Shown here: piece by piece, positions 1-7,241 of the stretch
Layout of the letters: every line of letters starts with the position of its first letter
How positions within the stretch are numbered: position 1 is the stretch's first letter
Assembly: GCA_031268095.1 (NCBI GenBank)
Contig: JAIRXU010000026.1
Span: forward strand, 1-42,607
Direction: 5' to 3'
Length of the DNA stretch: 42,607 nt
Origin: Oscillospiraceae bacterium
GTDB lineage: Bacteria > Bacillota > Clostridia > Oscillospirales > Acutalibacteraceae
Notes under the pieces: generated by a model
What the model was told of the DNA's origin: nothing
Databases searched by the model: none
Seen by the model: only the letters and a program-made list of their open reading frames with translations
Made by a program: the position numbers and the translations under genes

Positions 1-6
1 AAATAT

Positions 7-372
7 TTAGGCTTCGTAGTCGCCGTGGAAATCCAACCAATCCTCTATTAAGGCAGAAGCCAAATAGGGAGCGGTGGTGCGGTTTGCGGTCAATTCGGCA
101 AATTGAGCGGGCAATGCCGTGTTTGTCGCGTCGGTGAGCATGAAAACGAAGTAGAGCAAGCCAAAAGGATTTTGCGTGTCGCAGAGCATTTCAAGATGTT
201 CAGTCAATTCGTCCCTATCGTAGTCGTTGACTATCAGACTTTCGTACAGACGATAAATCAAGCTCCCGCTGACAAGCTGCGCCACTTCTTGGATGGCGGT
301 TTCGTCCACCACCTCGGCAGGGGATTTCGCCCCCATACCCAAAATGAATTGGGCAAATTCGTGAGTAGTCAT
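7..372 (-). CDS. Hypothetical protein, 121 aa
   Basis: I do not recognise this protein. It is a 121-residue, acidic, mostly helical-looking soluble protein without a signal peptide, membrane segment or cysteine cluster. The ATG at 372 is preceded by a good AAGGAGG Shine-Dalgarno about 9 bases upstream, so the start is well supported. It is read away from the tRNA-Thr gene. Two GGGTCA-type motifs sit just upstream of it (395-417). Base composition is more AT-rich than in the core genes further right, and with the tRNA relic nearby this may be the edge of an acquired segment, but that is inference. No function can be assigned. Confidence 0.65.
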   Translation of the reverse strand: MTTHEFAQFILGMGAKSPAEVVDETAIQEVAQLVSGSLIYRLYESLIVNDYDRDELTEHLEMLCDTQNPFGLLYFVFMLTDATNTALPAQFAELTANRTTAPYLASALIEDWLDFHGDYEA

Positions 373-493
373 GTGTTAAAATCCTCCTTAATTTTGTTTG
401 GGTCAACTTTTGGGTCAAATGCTGTTTTTAAGTGCTTTTTGGGGTGTTTTGAGCCGTTTTTCCCTCCCATATACTTCTGCGTTTGGGCAACAG

Positions 494-527
494 AAAACCC
501 GCAAAGCCTTACGCCATGCGGGTTTTT
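494..527 (-). terminator. Intrinsic terminator after tRNA-Thr
   Basis: AAAACCCGCA (494-503) pairs with TGCGGGTTTT (517-526). Read on the minus strand, the hairpin follows the tRNA-Thr 3' end by a few bases and is followed by TTTCTGTT. The A/T flanks on both sides allow it to work in both directions. Confidence 0.75.
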
Positions 528-532
528 GCCAA

Positions 533-608
533 TGGAGCTCTCAAGCAGATTCGAACTGCTGACCTCGTCCTTACCAAGGACGCGCTCTGCCGACTGAGCT
601 ATGAGAGC
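533..608 (-). tRNA. tRNA-Thr (anticodon GGU)
   Basis: All arms can be folded by eye. The acceptor stem GCTCTCA pairs with TGAGAGC, the D stem is GCTC/GAGC, the anticodon stem is CGTCC/GGACG with loop TTGGTAA, and the T arm is AGCAG-TTCGAAT-CTGCT. The anticodon at positions 34-36 is GGT, which reads ACC threonine codons. The CCA end is encoded (533-535 on the complement). I see no consensus promoter directly upstream; it may be co-transcribed with tRNA-Asp from the promoter at 1013-1041. Confidence 0.95.
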
Positions 609-690
609 AAACGGCTGATTTCACCTCCAAAAAGTTGACCCAAACAGTGACCCAAACGGGGATGAAATCATATGAAATTGTTTGACACGG

Positions 691-778
691 AATGAACCGT
701 GTTTTTTGAAAAACCTTGATTTTACGCGGTTTTTCTGTACTGTATGAACCTCGTTGATACTCCTTGGCACGGTTCATT
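691..778. repeat. 11-bp inverted repeat between tRNA-Thr and its relic
   Basis: AATGAACCGTG at 691-701 is the reverse complement of CACGGTTCATT at 768-778. The second arm ends four bases from the end of the tRNA-Thr relic. The rest of 609-893 holds no convincing coding sequence; the short minus-strand frames have no Shine-Dalgarno and no recognisable protein. The stretch looks like a degraded remnant between the two tRNA-Thr copies. Confidence 0.6.
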
Positions 779-782
779 AGTC

Positions 783-820
783 TTACCAAGGATGCGCTCT
801 GCCGCCGGAGTTATGGAAGC
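783..820 (-). pseudogene. 5'-half tRNA-Thr relic
   Basis: The minus-strand 38 bases ending at 783 align without gaps to the 5' acceptor strand, D arm, anticodon 5' stem and anticodon loop of the intact tRNA-Thr at 533-608, differing at six positions (4, 5, 10, 14, 16 and 28). The match runs out just after the anticodon loop TTGGTAA, and there is no 3' half. It cannot fold as a tRNA. A 5'-half copy upstream of the intact gene is what remains when an element integrates at the anticodon loop and is then mostly lost, or after a partial tandem duplication. Confidence 0.75.
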
Positions 821-893
821 GTGTACCGCTTTTGGAATAAAAAATGCCACCGAAGCCTCTTTGTGATGGAGCAAAGGTAGAAAATCCGAAAAA

Positions 894-970
894 TGGCGAC
901 CCGGAACGGGCTCGAACCGTCGACCTCTAGCGTGACAGGCTAGCGTTCTAACCAACTGAACTACCGGGCC
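894..970 (-). tRNA. tRNA-Asp (anticodon GUC)
   Basis: The acceptor stem GGCCCGG pairs with CCGGGTC (one G-U), the D arm is GTTC/GAAC, and the anticodon stem CTAGC/GCTAG encloses loop CTGTCAC, giving anticodon GTC for aspartate. The T arm is GACGG-TTCGAGC-CCGTT. CCA is encoded (894-896 on the complement). It follows a consensus promoter by about 40 bases. Confidence 0.95.
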
Positions 971-1012
971 ACCGAAAGTCCACTCTGAGGTTGCCCCCAA
1001 GTGAGCTTAAGT

Positions 1013-1041
1013 ATTTTAGCACATCTGCACACGAAATGCAA
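1013..1041 (-). promoter_or_regulatory. Sigma-A promoter for the tRNA genes
   Basis: On the minus strand TTGCAT, a 17-base spacer and TAAAAT lie 43 bases upstream of tRNA-Asp. No gene intervenes, so it should drive tRNA-Asp and possibly tRNA-Thr as well. Confidence 0.75.
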
Positions 1042-1093
1042 GTGTTTTTTGAAGATATCCGCAATTTTTTTCAAAGCCAAACAATTTTTCGGT

Positions 1094-2179
1094 TTACCGC
1101 ATGCTGATATACGCCGCCAAGTCCAGCGGAATGAATCCAATATAGCTCTGTCCGACGTTGAGTTCCAGCGGCGTACCGCTGCCGTCGAAGAACTGGAGGC
1201 CCTGCCGCGCTGGCTGACTGTCGGTTGCGGGCACATTTCTGGACCAGAGGATGGTGGTATATCCACCGTCGGTGAAGAAGAGGCCGCTGCCCGCGCTGAG
1301 CGCGGGCGTTCCCGTTTCGCCTGCCGGAACCAGCAGCAACAGGACGTTGCGGTACCGCAGGGCACTGCCTTCTGCGTCTCGGACAGGCGAACCGCCATTC
1401 CATTTTTCCAGCAGTCCGCTGGTTTGCTCCCGACGGAAGCTGTACTGTGCCGATTCGGAAAAGCGGAATCGGATCTCGCCATAGGTTTCGTTGCTGAAGC
1501 GGACCGGCGCGTCGTCCGGCGCGAACGAAAGTGACGGCGTACGGTTACGGTAAAGGCGCAGGTCCATGGCGGCGATGGCTTGGTTCAGGAACGAGCCGGA
1601 GGTGTATCCCGCCTGCCCCCAGCCCTGCGCGGCGCGGCCTTGGTCAAGGAAGAAAAATTTTCCTTCCGACGCTGCCCCATTCAGCGCTTCCCATTGAGCT
1701 TCCTCCAGCAGCCGGTCGCTCTGCGCGTCGCTGCCCCAGTGCGCGGGAATGGCGTCCCAGTCCATGGCGAGCTCCAACAATGCCGGGCGCAGACTGCCGA
1801 CCGGTCCCACCTTCGGCGCGGCGGAAATATCGGCGTAAAGTCCCAGCAGCAAAGTGGTTCCTTGGTCCGCCAATCCCTCCACGACGAGATCCGGAGTGGA
1901 GAGCCCCCACGGCGGCTGGGCCTGGGCCGCGCCGCTGAACACCACGGCCACCGGCCGCCGGTCCATGGGGCTCGAGGAAGGAAAACCGGTCAGGGGATTG
2001 CGGTAGCGCGGAGCGGCAGCCTCGGCTGCCGCCGGAGCAGCGGCTTCGGTATCGTCTGGTACCTGCTGCTTGGCCGGAAACCCGCCGGTCCAATATCCAA
2101 CCGCCGCGATCGCCGCAGTGGCAATGACCAGTGCCATGGCCGCCGTCGGCCAAATCCGTTTCGCGCCGCTGCGCGCCAT
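1094..2179 (-). CDS. DUF3048 (YerB-type) extracytoplasmic protein
   Basis: A 361-residue protein with one N-terminal hydrophobic segment (about residues 10-32), an Ala/Glu-rich linker, then the two-part DUF3048 architecture. The N-terminal part carries RNPLTGF and the PVAVVFSG...WGLSTPDLVVEG stretch, and the C-terminal part begins near RTPSLSFAPDD. The known homologue YerB is a lipoprotein of unknown function; this copy has no lipobox cysteine, so it is probably membrane-anchored by an uncleaved segment. The start at 2179 was chosen because GGGGAG stands 8 bases before it; an upstream in-frame extension overlaps sigF and is not needed. It follows sigF by 29 bases and is probably the last gene of the spoIIA transcript, which suggests a sporulation-linked envelope role (inference). 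Confidence 0.85.
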   Translation of the reverse strand: MARSGAKRIWPTAAMALVIATAAIAAVGYWTGGFPAKQQVPDDTEAAAPAAAEAAAPRYRNPLTGFPSSSPMDRRPVAVVFSGAAQAQPPWGLSTPDLVVEGLADQGTTLLLGLYADISAAPKVGPVGSLRPALLELAMDWDAIPAHWGSDAQSDRLLEEAQWEALNGAASEGKFFFLDQGRAAQGWGQAGYTSGSFLNQAIAAMDLRLYRNRTPSLSFAPDDAPVRFSNETYGEIRFRFSESAQYSFRREQTSGLLEKWNGGSPVRDAEGSALRYRNVLLLLVPAGETGTPALSAGSGLFFTDGGYTTILWSRNVPATDSQPARQGLQFFDGSGTPLELNVGQSYIGFIPLDLAAYISMR

Positions 2180-2208
2180 GAAATCACGCTCCCCTTCGGA
2201 ATGGTCAT

Positions 2209-2919
2209 TTATTCCAGCAGATACTGGCGGAGTTTTGAGAGGATCATCTTTTCCCGGCGGGAGACCTGAACCTGCGTCATGCCCAACCGGCTGGCAGCCT
2301 TCGTTTGGGTCATGCCCCGGAAGTAACGGTATTCCACCAGCTGCCGGTCCCGTTCCTCCAGCGTCCCGAGAACTTCCCGCAGGGCGATCTGATCTGACAG
2401 CGCTTCCGCCGGGGAATCTACCGGAACGTCCCACTCGTTGGGGCCATCGCCATCCTCCTGGGCGGCGGTGAGGGAGAGCGTCGGCAGGGTGGACGAAAGC
2501 AGCATGGCCGCTTCGTGCAGGTCGAGTCCCGTGCGCTCGGCCAATTCGCTGATGCTGGGATCCCGGCCCAATTCTTCCCGCAGCGCGTCCTGCTGCTGGC
2601 GCAGGGTCCGGGCCCGTTCCTTCATGGAACGGCCGACTTTGATTGCGCCGCCTTCCCGGAAGAGCCGCTTGATTTCGCCCAGGATCACGGGCACCGCATA
2701 GGTAGAAAAGGCGAAGCCCCGGGAAGGGTCGAAGCTATCGACCGCCTTGATCAGCCCAACGCAGCCGGCCTGCACGAGGTCTTCATAGTCTGCGCCCCGC
2801 CCCTGGAACCGCCGGGCGCAGGAATGGACCAGCCCCATGTTGCCTTCAACCAGCTCGTTTCGGCTGGGCTGGCCGTGTGGCGCAATCGCGTCGGCTTTCA
2901 GGAGAGCCTCAGTCGCCAT
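2209..2919 (-). CDS. sigF: RNA polymerase sigma-F factor
   Basis: A 236-residue sigma-70 family protein, the forespore-specific sigma F (SpoIIAC). Region 2 is visible as GLVHSCARRF...YEDLVQAG...FSTYAVPVILGEIKR, region 3 as a helical middle section, and region 4 as LGTLEERDRQLVEYRYF...LGMTQVQVSRREKMIL with its helix-turn-helix. Sigma F starts forespore gene expression after polar septation and is held inactive by SpoIIAB until SpoIIAA releases it. The gene order spoIIAA-spoIIAB-sigF is the classical operon, and its start overlaps the end of spoIIAB by 11 bases, implying coupled translation. Its presence indicates a genuine endospore former. Confidence 0.96.
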   Translation of the reverse strand: MATEALLKADAIAPHGQPSRNELVEGNMGLVHSCARRFQGRGADYEDLVQAGCVGLIKAVDSFDPSRGFAFSTYAVPVILGEIKRLFREGGAIKVGRSMKERARTLRQQQDALREELGRDPSISELAERTGLDLHEAAMLLSSTLPTLSLTAAQEDGDGPNEWDVPVDSPAEALSDQIALREVLGTLEERDRQLVEYRYFRGMTQTKAASRLGMTQVQVSRREKMILSKLRQYLLE

Positions 2920-3358
2920 CCCGCGCCGCCCGTCCCAGGATCCGTTTTTCCAGGGTGACAGTGGTCCCGCTGCCCAGGATGGAGCGCACTCGCACCCGGT
3001 CCATGAAGCTTTCCATCACAGCGAAGCCAAGCCCGGACCGTTCTCCGCCTAAGGTAGTGAACAGCGGCTCCATGGCCTGGCGCACGTCGGCGATCCCGCA
3101 GCCCCTGTCCCGGATCCGGACACGGACCAGCCCGTCTTCATACAGGCCGGCCCAAAGATAGATCTGCCCCCGCCGGTCAGGGTAGGCGTGCACAATGCAG
3201 TTGGTGACGGCCTCGCTAACGGCGGTTTTGATGTCAGACAGTTCCTCCAGCGTCGGGTCCAGTTGCGCCGCGAAAGCGGCCACCGCCGCCCGGGCGAAGC
3301 TCTCGTTTACGGAGCGGCTCTCGATCTCCAATTTCATTTGATTGATGCAGGCTTTCAT
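2909..3358 (-). CDS. spoIIAB: Anti-sigma F factor / SpoIIAA kinase
   Basis: A 149-residue GHKL-fold serine kinase that binds sigma F and phosphorylates SpoIIAA. Its N box is seen in SEAVTNCIVHAYP, the G1 box in RDRGCGIAD and the G2 box in ERSGLGFAV, all of which form the ATP site. The start at 3358 gives an N terminus MKACINQMKLEIESRSVNES close to the family pattern (MKLxxxSRSVNES); a start at the second Met is also possible. A longer upstream reading frame has no family similarity and overlaps spoIIAA, so I reject it. It lies 35 bases downstream of spoIIAA. Confidence 0.95.
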   Translation of the reverse strand: MKACINQMKLEIESRSVNESFARAAVAAFAAQLDPTLEELSDIKTAVSEAVTNCIVHAYPDRRGQIYLWAGLYEDGLVRVRIRDRGCGIADVRQAMEPLFTTLGGERSGLGFAVMESFMDRVRVRSILGSGTTVTLEKRILGRAARDGD

Positions 3359-3393
3359 TGGATAACCCCCATAAAATATGCAGAATCGGAAAA

Positions 3394-3705
3394 TTAAATT
3401 TCCTTTAATGTTGCCAATTGCTGGATGCCGGACAGACGCATCATCCGGGCGGCGGCGGGCGAAAGACGGATGACCTCCAGCTGGCCGCCAAAGGCGGAAA
3501 TGGTGCGGTACCGCCCCATAACCAGACCAACGGCGGAGCTGTCCATGAAGCTGACGTCGCCAAAGTCCAGACACAGCAGCTTTGGCCGGAGCCGGATGGC
3601 GGCCTCGTCGATGCGCTCACGCAGCGGCCCGGCTTGATGGTGGTCGATTTCGCCGCTGAGCGCCGCCGTCAGGCGCTCCGGCTCCTGCATGAATTCCACC
3701 GGCAT
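3394..3705 (-). CDS. spoIIAA: Anti-anti-sigma factor SpoIIAA
   Basis: A STAS-domain protein of 103 residues with the phosphoacceptor region SFMDSSAVGLVMGRY; the family phosphorylates the serine in DSS. The N terminus reads ALSGEIDHHQAG, the classic GELDHH of SpoIIAA. Dephosphorylated SpoIIAA frees sigma F from SpoIIAB. I chose the ATG at 3705 because GGAGG lies 9 bases before it; the in-frame ATG at 3714 abuts that GGAGG directly and is a poor start. The gene heads the operon. I looked for a sigma-H promoter upstream and did not find a convincing one. Confidence 0.93.
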   Translation of the reverse strand: MPVEFMQEPERLTAALSGEIDHHQAGPLRERIDEAAIRLRPKLLCLDFGDVSFMDSSAVGLVMGRYRTISAFGGQLEVIRLSPAAARMMRLSGIQQLATLKEI

Positions 3706-3774
3706 GATTTCCATCCTCCGTTTTCTCGGCATGTCTTTTTGCTTTGCTGGTACGGCGCGGTGACTTGATATAGC

Positions 3775-3791
3775 ACTGGCCTTTGGCCAGT
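3775..3791. repeat. Perfect hairpin upstream of spoIIAA
   Basis: ACTGGCC TTT GGCCAGT is a 7-bp perfect inverted repeat with a three-base loop, about 70 bases ahead of the spoIIAA start. It could be a 5' leader hairpin or an operator. There is no following T-run, so it is not a typical terminator. Confidence 0.5.
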
Positions 3792-3855
3792 CCCGCGGCG
3801 CTTTTTTTATGATACCAGACAAGCGACGCAAAGCGCGTCGAAGGATGGAAGGACA

Positions 3856-3902
3856 GAAAAAAATCCTGCCGCGCCGTCCCGGAACGGCAACCGACAGGAA
3901 TT
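3856..3902 (-). terminator. Intrinsic terminator after folC
   Basis: On the minus strand an imperfect hairpin with outer arms AATTCCTG and CAGGATT and an inner GCCGT/ACGGC stem is followed by TTTTTTCTGTCC. It begins about 14 bases downstream of the folC stop. Confidence 0.75.
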
Positions 3903-3915
3903 GGGCGGGGCAGGA

Positions 3916-5208
3916 CTATCTTCCGGGGAAATGGGCGTCGATCCATCCGTTCAGTTCCGACGCCAGGTAAAACGACCCGCAGATCAGCAGCGCGCCCTGG
4001 GGCGGGAGGGCCTTCCATCCCAGGGCGGCCGCTTTTGCCGCGTCCGGGACGGCTTCCATTTCCGGCGGGGGATCCGCCGGGATGGTCCGGGCCAGAGCAG
4101 CCAGTTCCCTGGCGGGCAGGGCGCGGGGATTGCGGGGTGTGCAGGCAATGAGCCGGGCAGCCCGGGGGAGGATTTGACCAAGATAGGCTGCGCGGTCTTT
4201 GTCCCGCATCATCCCCAGGATGACGGTCAGCGGACGGTCAGAAAGGAAGTCGTCCAGGACCTTCGCCAGAGCGTCGGCCCCGTCGGCGTTGTGCCCGCCG
4301 TCCAGCAGAACCGGCGGTTCGGCCGAAAGCACCTCCATACGCGCTGGCATGCGCGCGGCTCCGATGCCCCGGACGATGGCTTCGTCCGAAATGTCGAATC
4401 CCTGCGTACGCAGCTGCCGCGCCGCCGTTACCGCCGTCAGGGCATTGCGGCACATGTGTTCTCCCAGCAGTGGAACCCGCAGCGGCAGCCCCGCCAGCAC
4501 AGCGTCGCTGCCGGAAAGGGAAGCGGCCCGAAGGGACACCTCTTCTGCTGCCGGAACTTCCAGGGGAACCCCCTGCCGCCGCGCCGTATCCCGGATGACG
4601 GCCAGAGCCTCAGGTAGCTGCTCGCAACAGGTAACGGCCCGGCTGCCGGGTTTCAGGATTCCGCACTTTTCCGCCGCGATTTCCGCCACGGTGTGGCCCA
4701 GCAGGTCCACGTGATCCAAAGAAATTTTGGCAATCACTGCCAGCAGGGGCGGGGGGATGACATTCGTCGCGTCCCAGCGTCCCCCCAGCCCTACTTCCAG
4801 CACGGCGGCGTCGCAGTCCGTCCGGGCATACCAAAGCAGCGCCAGCGCCGTAATGAACTCAAATTCCGTTGGAAGTTCCGGCAGACGTTCCGCCGCCGCC
4901 CGGACTTCTTCCGTCAGCGCCGCCAGTGCCGCCGGGTGGATCATTTCTCCGTTCAGGCAAAAGCGCTCCCGGAAGTGCCAGACATATGGGGAGGTGAACA
5001 GTCCGGTTTGGTATCCGGCGGCGGAGAGAATTCCTGCCAGCATGGTACTGGTGGAGCCTTTGCCGTTGGTTCCTGCGATGTGGACGCAGCGCAGCCGGTT
5101 CTGCGGGTTTCCCAGGGCGCGGCACAGCGCCCGGATTCGCTCCAGCCCCGGTTTTACGCCGAAGCGCAGGAGAGAATGGATGTAGGCAATGGCCTGCTGT
5201 TCGGTCAT
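3916..5208 (-). CDS. folC: Dihydrofolate / folylpolyglutamate synthase
   Basis: A 430-residue Mur-ligase-family enzyme that adds glutamate to folates (and possibly to dihydropteroate) using ATP in the cytosol. The P-loop is HIAGTNGKGSTSTML near residue 45. Further family marks are SPYVWHFRERFCLNG, LEVGLGGRWDATN, ISLDHVDLLGHT, the lysine-bearing AAEKCGILKPG, and LLDGGHNADG in the C-terminal domain. Length is normal. The start at 5208 has AAGGGAG about 6 bases upstream; the longer frame adds 40 residues without family similarity and covers a terminator. It is separated from the upstream cyclophilin gene by that terminator, so it may have its own promoter, which I could not pinpoint. Confidence 0.93.
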   Translation of the reverse strand: MTEQQAIAYIHSLLRFGVKPGLERIRALCRALGNPQNRLRCVHIAGTNGKGSTSTMLAGILSAAGYQTGLFTSPYVWHFRERFCLNGEMIHPAALAALTEEVRAAAERLPELPTEFEFITALALLWYARTDCDAAVLEVGLGGRWDATNVIPPPLLAVIAKISLDHVDLLGHTVAEIAAEKCGILKPGSRAVTCCEQLPEALAVIRDTARRQGVPLEVPAAEEVSLRAASLSGSDAVLAGLPLRVPLLGEHMCRNALTAVTAARQLRTQGFDISDEAIVRGIGAARMPARMEVLSAEPPVLLDGGHNADGADALAKVLDDFLSDRPLTVILGMMRDKDRAAYLGQILPRAARLIACTPRNPRALPARELAALARTIPADPPPEMEAVPDAAKAAALGWKALPPQGALLICGSFYLASELNGWIDAHFPGR

Positions 5209-5250
5209 AAAAACTCCCTTCCGCTCAAGTATCTCTAAGCACCAGAGAAA

Positions 5251-5280
5251 GCAAACAGCGCCGCTCGAAGGCGGCGCCTG
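5251..5280 (-). terminator. Intrinsic terminator after the cyclophilin gene
   Basis: On the minus strand AGGCGCCGC and AGCGGCGCT form a GC-rich hairpin (one bulge) around CTTCG, followed by GTTTGCTTTC. It starts about 14 bases past the stop at 5294. Confidence 0.7.
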
Positions 5281-5293
5281 GTATTCCGCAGCG

Positions 5294-5920
5294 CTATTGC
5301 GCCGTACTGATCCATGCCGGAGAACCATATTTTACGCCGAAGGTGTTCGCCTCCGCCGATTCGATGACAACCGGGTCTACCAGATATTTCAGCTGGCCTT
5401 GGGAAACCGTCGGCAGCGCGGCGATCCGGTCCACCTCGTCCATGCCCTCAATCACCTTCCCAAAAGCGGCGTATTTGCCGTCTAGAGAATCGGAAGCGTC
5501 GCCGACGCAGAGGAAAAACTGGCAGTCCGCGGAGTTGGGGTTGTCCGTGCGCGCCATGGAGATTACGCCGCGGGTATGCGAGAGGTCGTTCTGCGTGAAG
5601 CCGTTTTCGGCGAACTCACCGGAAATGGCATACTGATAGGGGAAGAACCCGGAACCCGCATCGTCGGGGGAACCGCCCTGAATCACAAAATCCGGCTCCG
5701 CCCGGTGGAACTTCTTTCCATTGAAGTAGCCGTCATTGACCAGGAAGAGGAAGTTTTTGACGGTGTTCGGGGCTTTGTCGGGGTAAAGCTCAATGACAAT
5801 TGTGCCGCCGTCTTTGATGTGCAGCGTCACTTGAGGGTTCTGCTTTTTGCCGCAGCCGCTGAAAGCGCCCAGCAGCGCGGTCGCCGCCAGCAGGGCGGCC
5901 AAGAGTTTTGTGCCTTTCAT
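5294..5920 (-). CDS. Peptidyl-prolyl cis-trans isomerase lipoprotein (cyclophilin)
   Basis: A 208-residue secreted lipoprotein: a positively charged start, a hydrophobic core and lipobox AFSGC with the lipidated cysteine at about residue 23. The remainder is a cyclophilin domain, with the family's VTLHIKDGGTIVIELYPDKAPNTVKNF opening in shortened form, KKFHRAEPDFVIQGG containing the catalytic arginine, and SADCQFFL and FGKVIEGMD. It is expected to catalyse proline isomerisation during folding of exported proteins on the outer face of the membrane. It lies 34 bases downstream of the LCP gene and is probably in its transcript, which fits an envelope role. Confidence 0.92.
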   Translation of the reverse strand: MKGTKLLAALLAATALLGAFSGCGKKQNPQVTLHIKDGGTIVIELYPDKAPNTVKNFLFLVNDGYFNGKKFHRAEPDFVIQGGSPDDAGSGFFPYQYAISGEFAENGFTQNDLSHTRGVISMARTDNPNSADCQFFLCVGDASDSLDGKYAAFGKVIEGMDEVDRIAALPTVSQGQLKYLVDPVVIESAEANTFGVKYGSPAWISTAQ

Positions 5921-5954
5921 GAGATACCTCCGTTTTTAATATTCTTTATGATAT

Positions 5955-6989
5955 TTAGTCTTCCATGGTTTGGATGCCCGGATAGAGCAGCTCATGAATG
6001 TCCCGGCGGACGGTGCTCCAGGAAAGAATGAGCACTTCCTGGCCGTTGACAACCGTCAGCGGAACGGCTGTCCGGGGAATGATCGCCTCGCTGCGGTCGT
6101 AGCGGAGATACGGCAGGAGGGAGAGCAGCTGCAAGTTGGTCATATCGGTGGTTACCAGGGGCAGGATGCTGCTGATGCATTGGTTGATCTGGTTCAGGTC
6201 CATCTGTGTTGCTTTTTGGGCCAGCTGCTCGAGAACATTGCGCTGGCGCTGGGTCCGGGCGCGGTCGGAATCAATATAACGCAGGCGGGTATAGGCCAGG
6301 GCCGCGCTGCCGGTGAGTTCGTAGCTGCCCGCGCCGTGCGGATTGCGGAGGGTTTCCTGCAAAGCTTCGGCCTCTTTTTCGTCCAACGAAACCGTAACGC
6401 CGCCCATGATATCCACCAGCGCCGCGAACCCGTCGAAATCCACGGTCATGACATGGTCCAGCCGGACCTTGTAATTTTGTTCCACGGTCTTTTTCAGCAG
6501 CGCAGCGCCGCCGAAGGCATGGCCCAGATTGACGCGTCCGTTGGGGAACCCGGGGATGGCCACATAGGTCGCCCGCGAGATGGAAACAACAGTGACGCGC
6601 CGGGTCTGTTTATTCACCGAGAGCAGCAGAATGGCGTCTGCCCGGGGCCAGTACTGACTTTTGAAGCCCTCGTTGCCGCCGTAATCCAGCCCCGCCAGCA
6701 GGATGTTGACCACGTCCTTGTGGTGCCACAAAATATCGTCCGAGAGATTGGCGCGAATGTCCGCGTCCGCGCCCTCAAACAACCGCTCGAAACCGGAGCG
6801 GTCCAGGTCGTTTCCGATGGCGGGATCAATCTGTTTTGCGCTGTCGTCGCGGTTGATTTTATTGAGCGTCAGCGTCAGGTAACCCAGCGGGGTTGCCAGC
6901 AGCGCCAGCACCAGCACGGCGACCACCACGGGCGCCACCCAGCGCCGCCGCCGGAAGTCCTTCGGCGCAGGGGTCAAATAACCTGCCAA
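5955..6989 (-). CDS. LytR-CpsA-Psr (LCP) family cell-wall protein
   Basis: A 344-residue membrane-anchored LCP protein; the family transfers undecaprenyl-linked glycopolymers to peptidoglycan outside the cell. A short basic N terminus (DFRRRRW) precedes one membrane segment (about residues 18-40). The LCP domain shows VNILLAGLDYGG, RADAILLLSVN, VVSISRATYVAIPG, RVNLGHAFGG, DHVMTVDFDGFAALVDIMGGV and LAYTRLRYIDSDRARTQRQRNVLEQL, with conserved Asp/Arg residues. The frame extends far upstream without an ATG; I place the start at the TTG at 6989 because GGGGAGGG stands 7 bases before it and the membrane segment follows properly. A consensus promoter is at 7052-7080. Confidence 0.9.
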   Translation of the reverse strand: MAGYLTPAPKDFRRRRWVAPVVVAVLVLALLATPLGYLTLTLNKINRDDSAKQIDPAIGNDLDRSGFERLFEGADADIRANLSDDILWHHKDVVNILLAGLDYGGNEGFKSQYWPRADAILLLSVNKQTRRVTVVSISRATYVAIPGFPNGRVNLGHAFGGAALLKKTVEQNYKVRLDHVMTVDFDGFAALVDIMGGVTVSLDEKEAEALQETLRNPHGAGSYELTGSAALAYTRLRYIDSDRARTQRQRNVLEQLAQKATQMDLNQINQCISSILPLVTTDMTNLQLLSLLPYLRYDRSEAIIPRTAVPLTVVNGQEVLILSWSTVRRDIHELLYPGIQTMED

Positions 6990-7051
6990 AATCCAGCCCT
7001 CCCCGATTGTTTTTTGCCCGCCTGAACGGGCCGACTTGCTTATCCGGAGTA

Positions 7052-7080
7052 AGTATACACGATTTCGGCAAAAAAAGCAA
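7052..7080 (-). promoter_or_regulatory. Sigma-A promoter for the LCP gene
   Basis: On the minus strand TTGCTT, 17 bases and TATACT, about 63 bases ahead of the TTG start. The -35 element lies within the first unit of a tandem 14-bp repeat. Confidence 0.7.
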
Positions 7081-7096
7081 GGCAAAAAAAGCAAGA
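7069..7096. repeat. Tandem 14-bp direct repeat
   Basis: GCAAAAAAAGCAAG occurs twice head to tail. The first copy contains the -35 hexamer of the LCP promoter. The second copy would place a duplicate -35-like sequence 14 bases further upstream. Confidence 0.8.
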
Positions 7097-7241
7097 AAGA
7101 ATCCGTGTTTTTTGGAAGTTTTTTACTGGCGGAATGGATTGGCGTTCCGACGCTGTGTCGTATCCAATCGTTTTGGGGTTCCGCATATTTCTCCGCCTCC
7201 CCATCCACACTAACGCTACGAAGAAATGGGGGGCGGCTGTG

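Larger units (their letters stand above)
395..646. repeat. 17-bp inverted repeat flanking tRNA-Thr
   Basis: TGTTTGGGTCAACTTTT at 395-411 recurs as its exact reverse complement at 630-646. The two arms flank the terminator and tRNA-Thr gene. Each arm is accompanied by a second GGGTCA (412-417 and, reverse complement, 649-654), so the region has four copies of this hexamer, two on each side. The motif arrangement resembles a recombinase or regulator site, but no recombinase gene is in the window. Confidence 0.7.

Noticed and set aside
609-789. C-terminal remnant of a tyrosine integrase next to tRNA-Thr
   Set aside because: A minus-strand frame runs into the tRNA as integrase genes often do, but it has no catalytic motif or family residues that I can identify.
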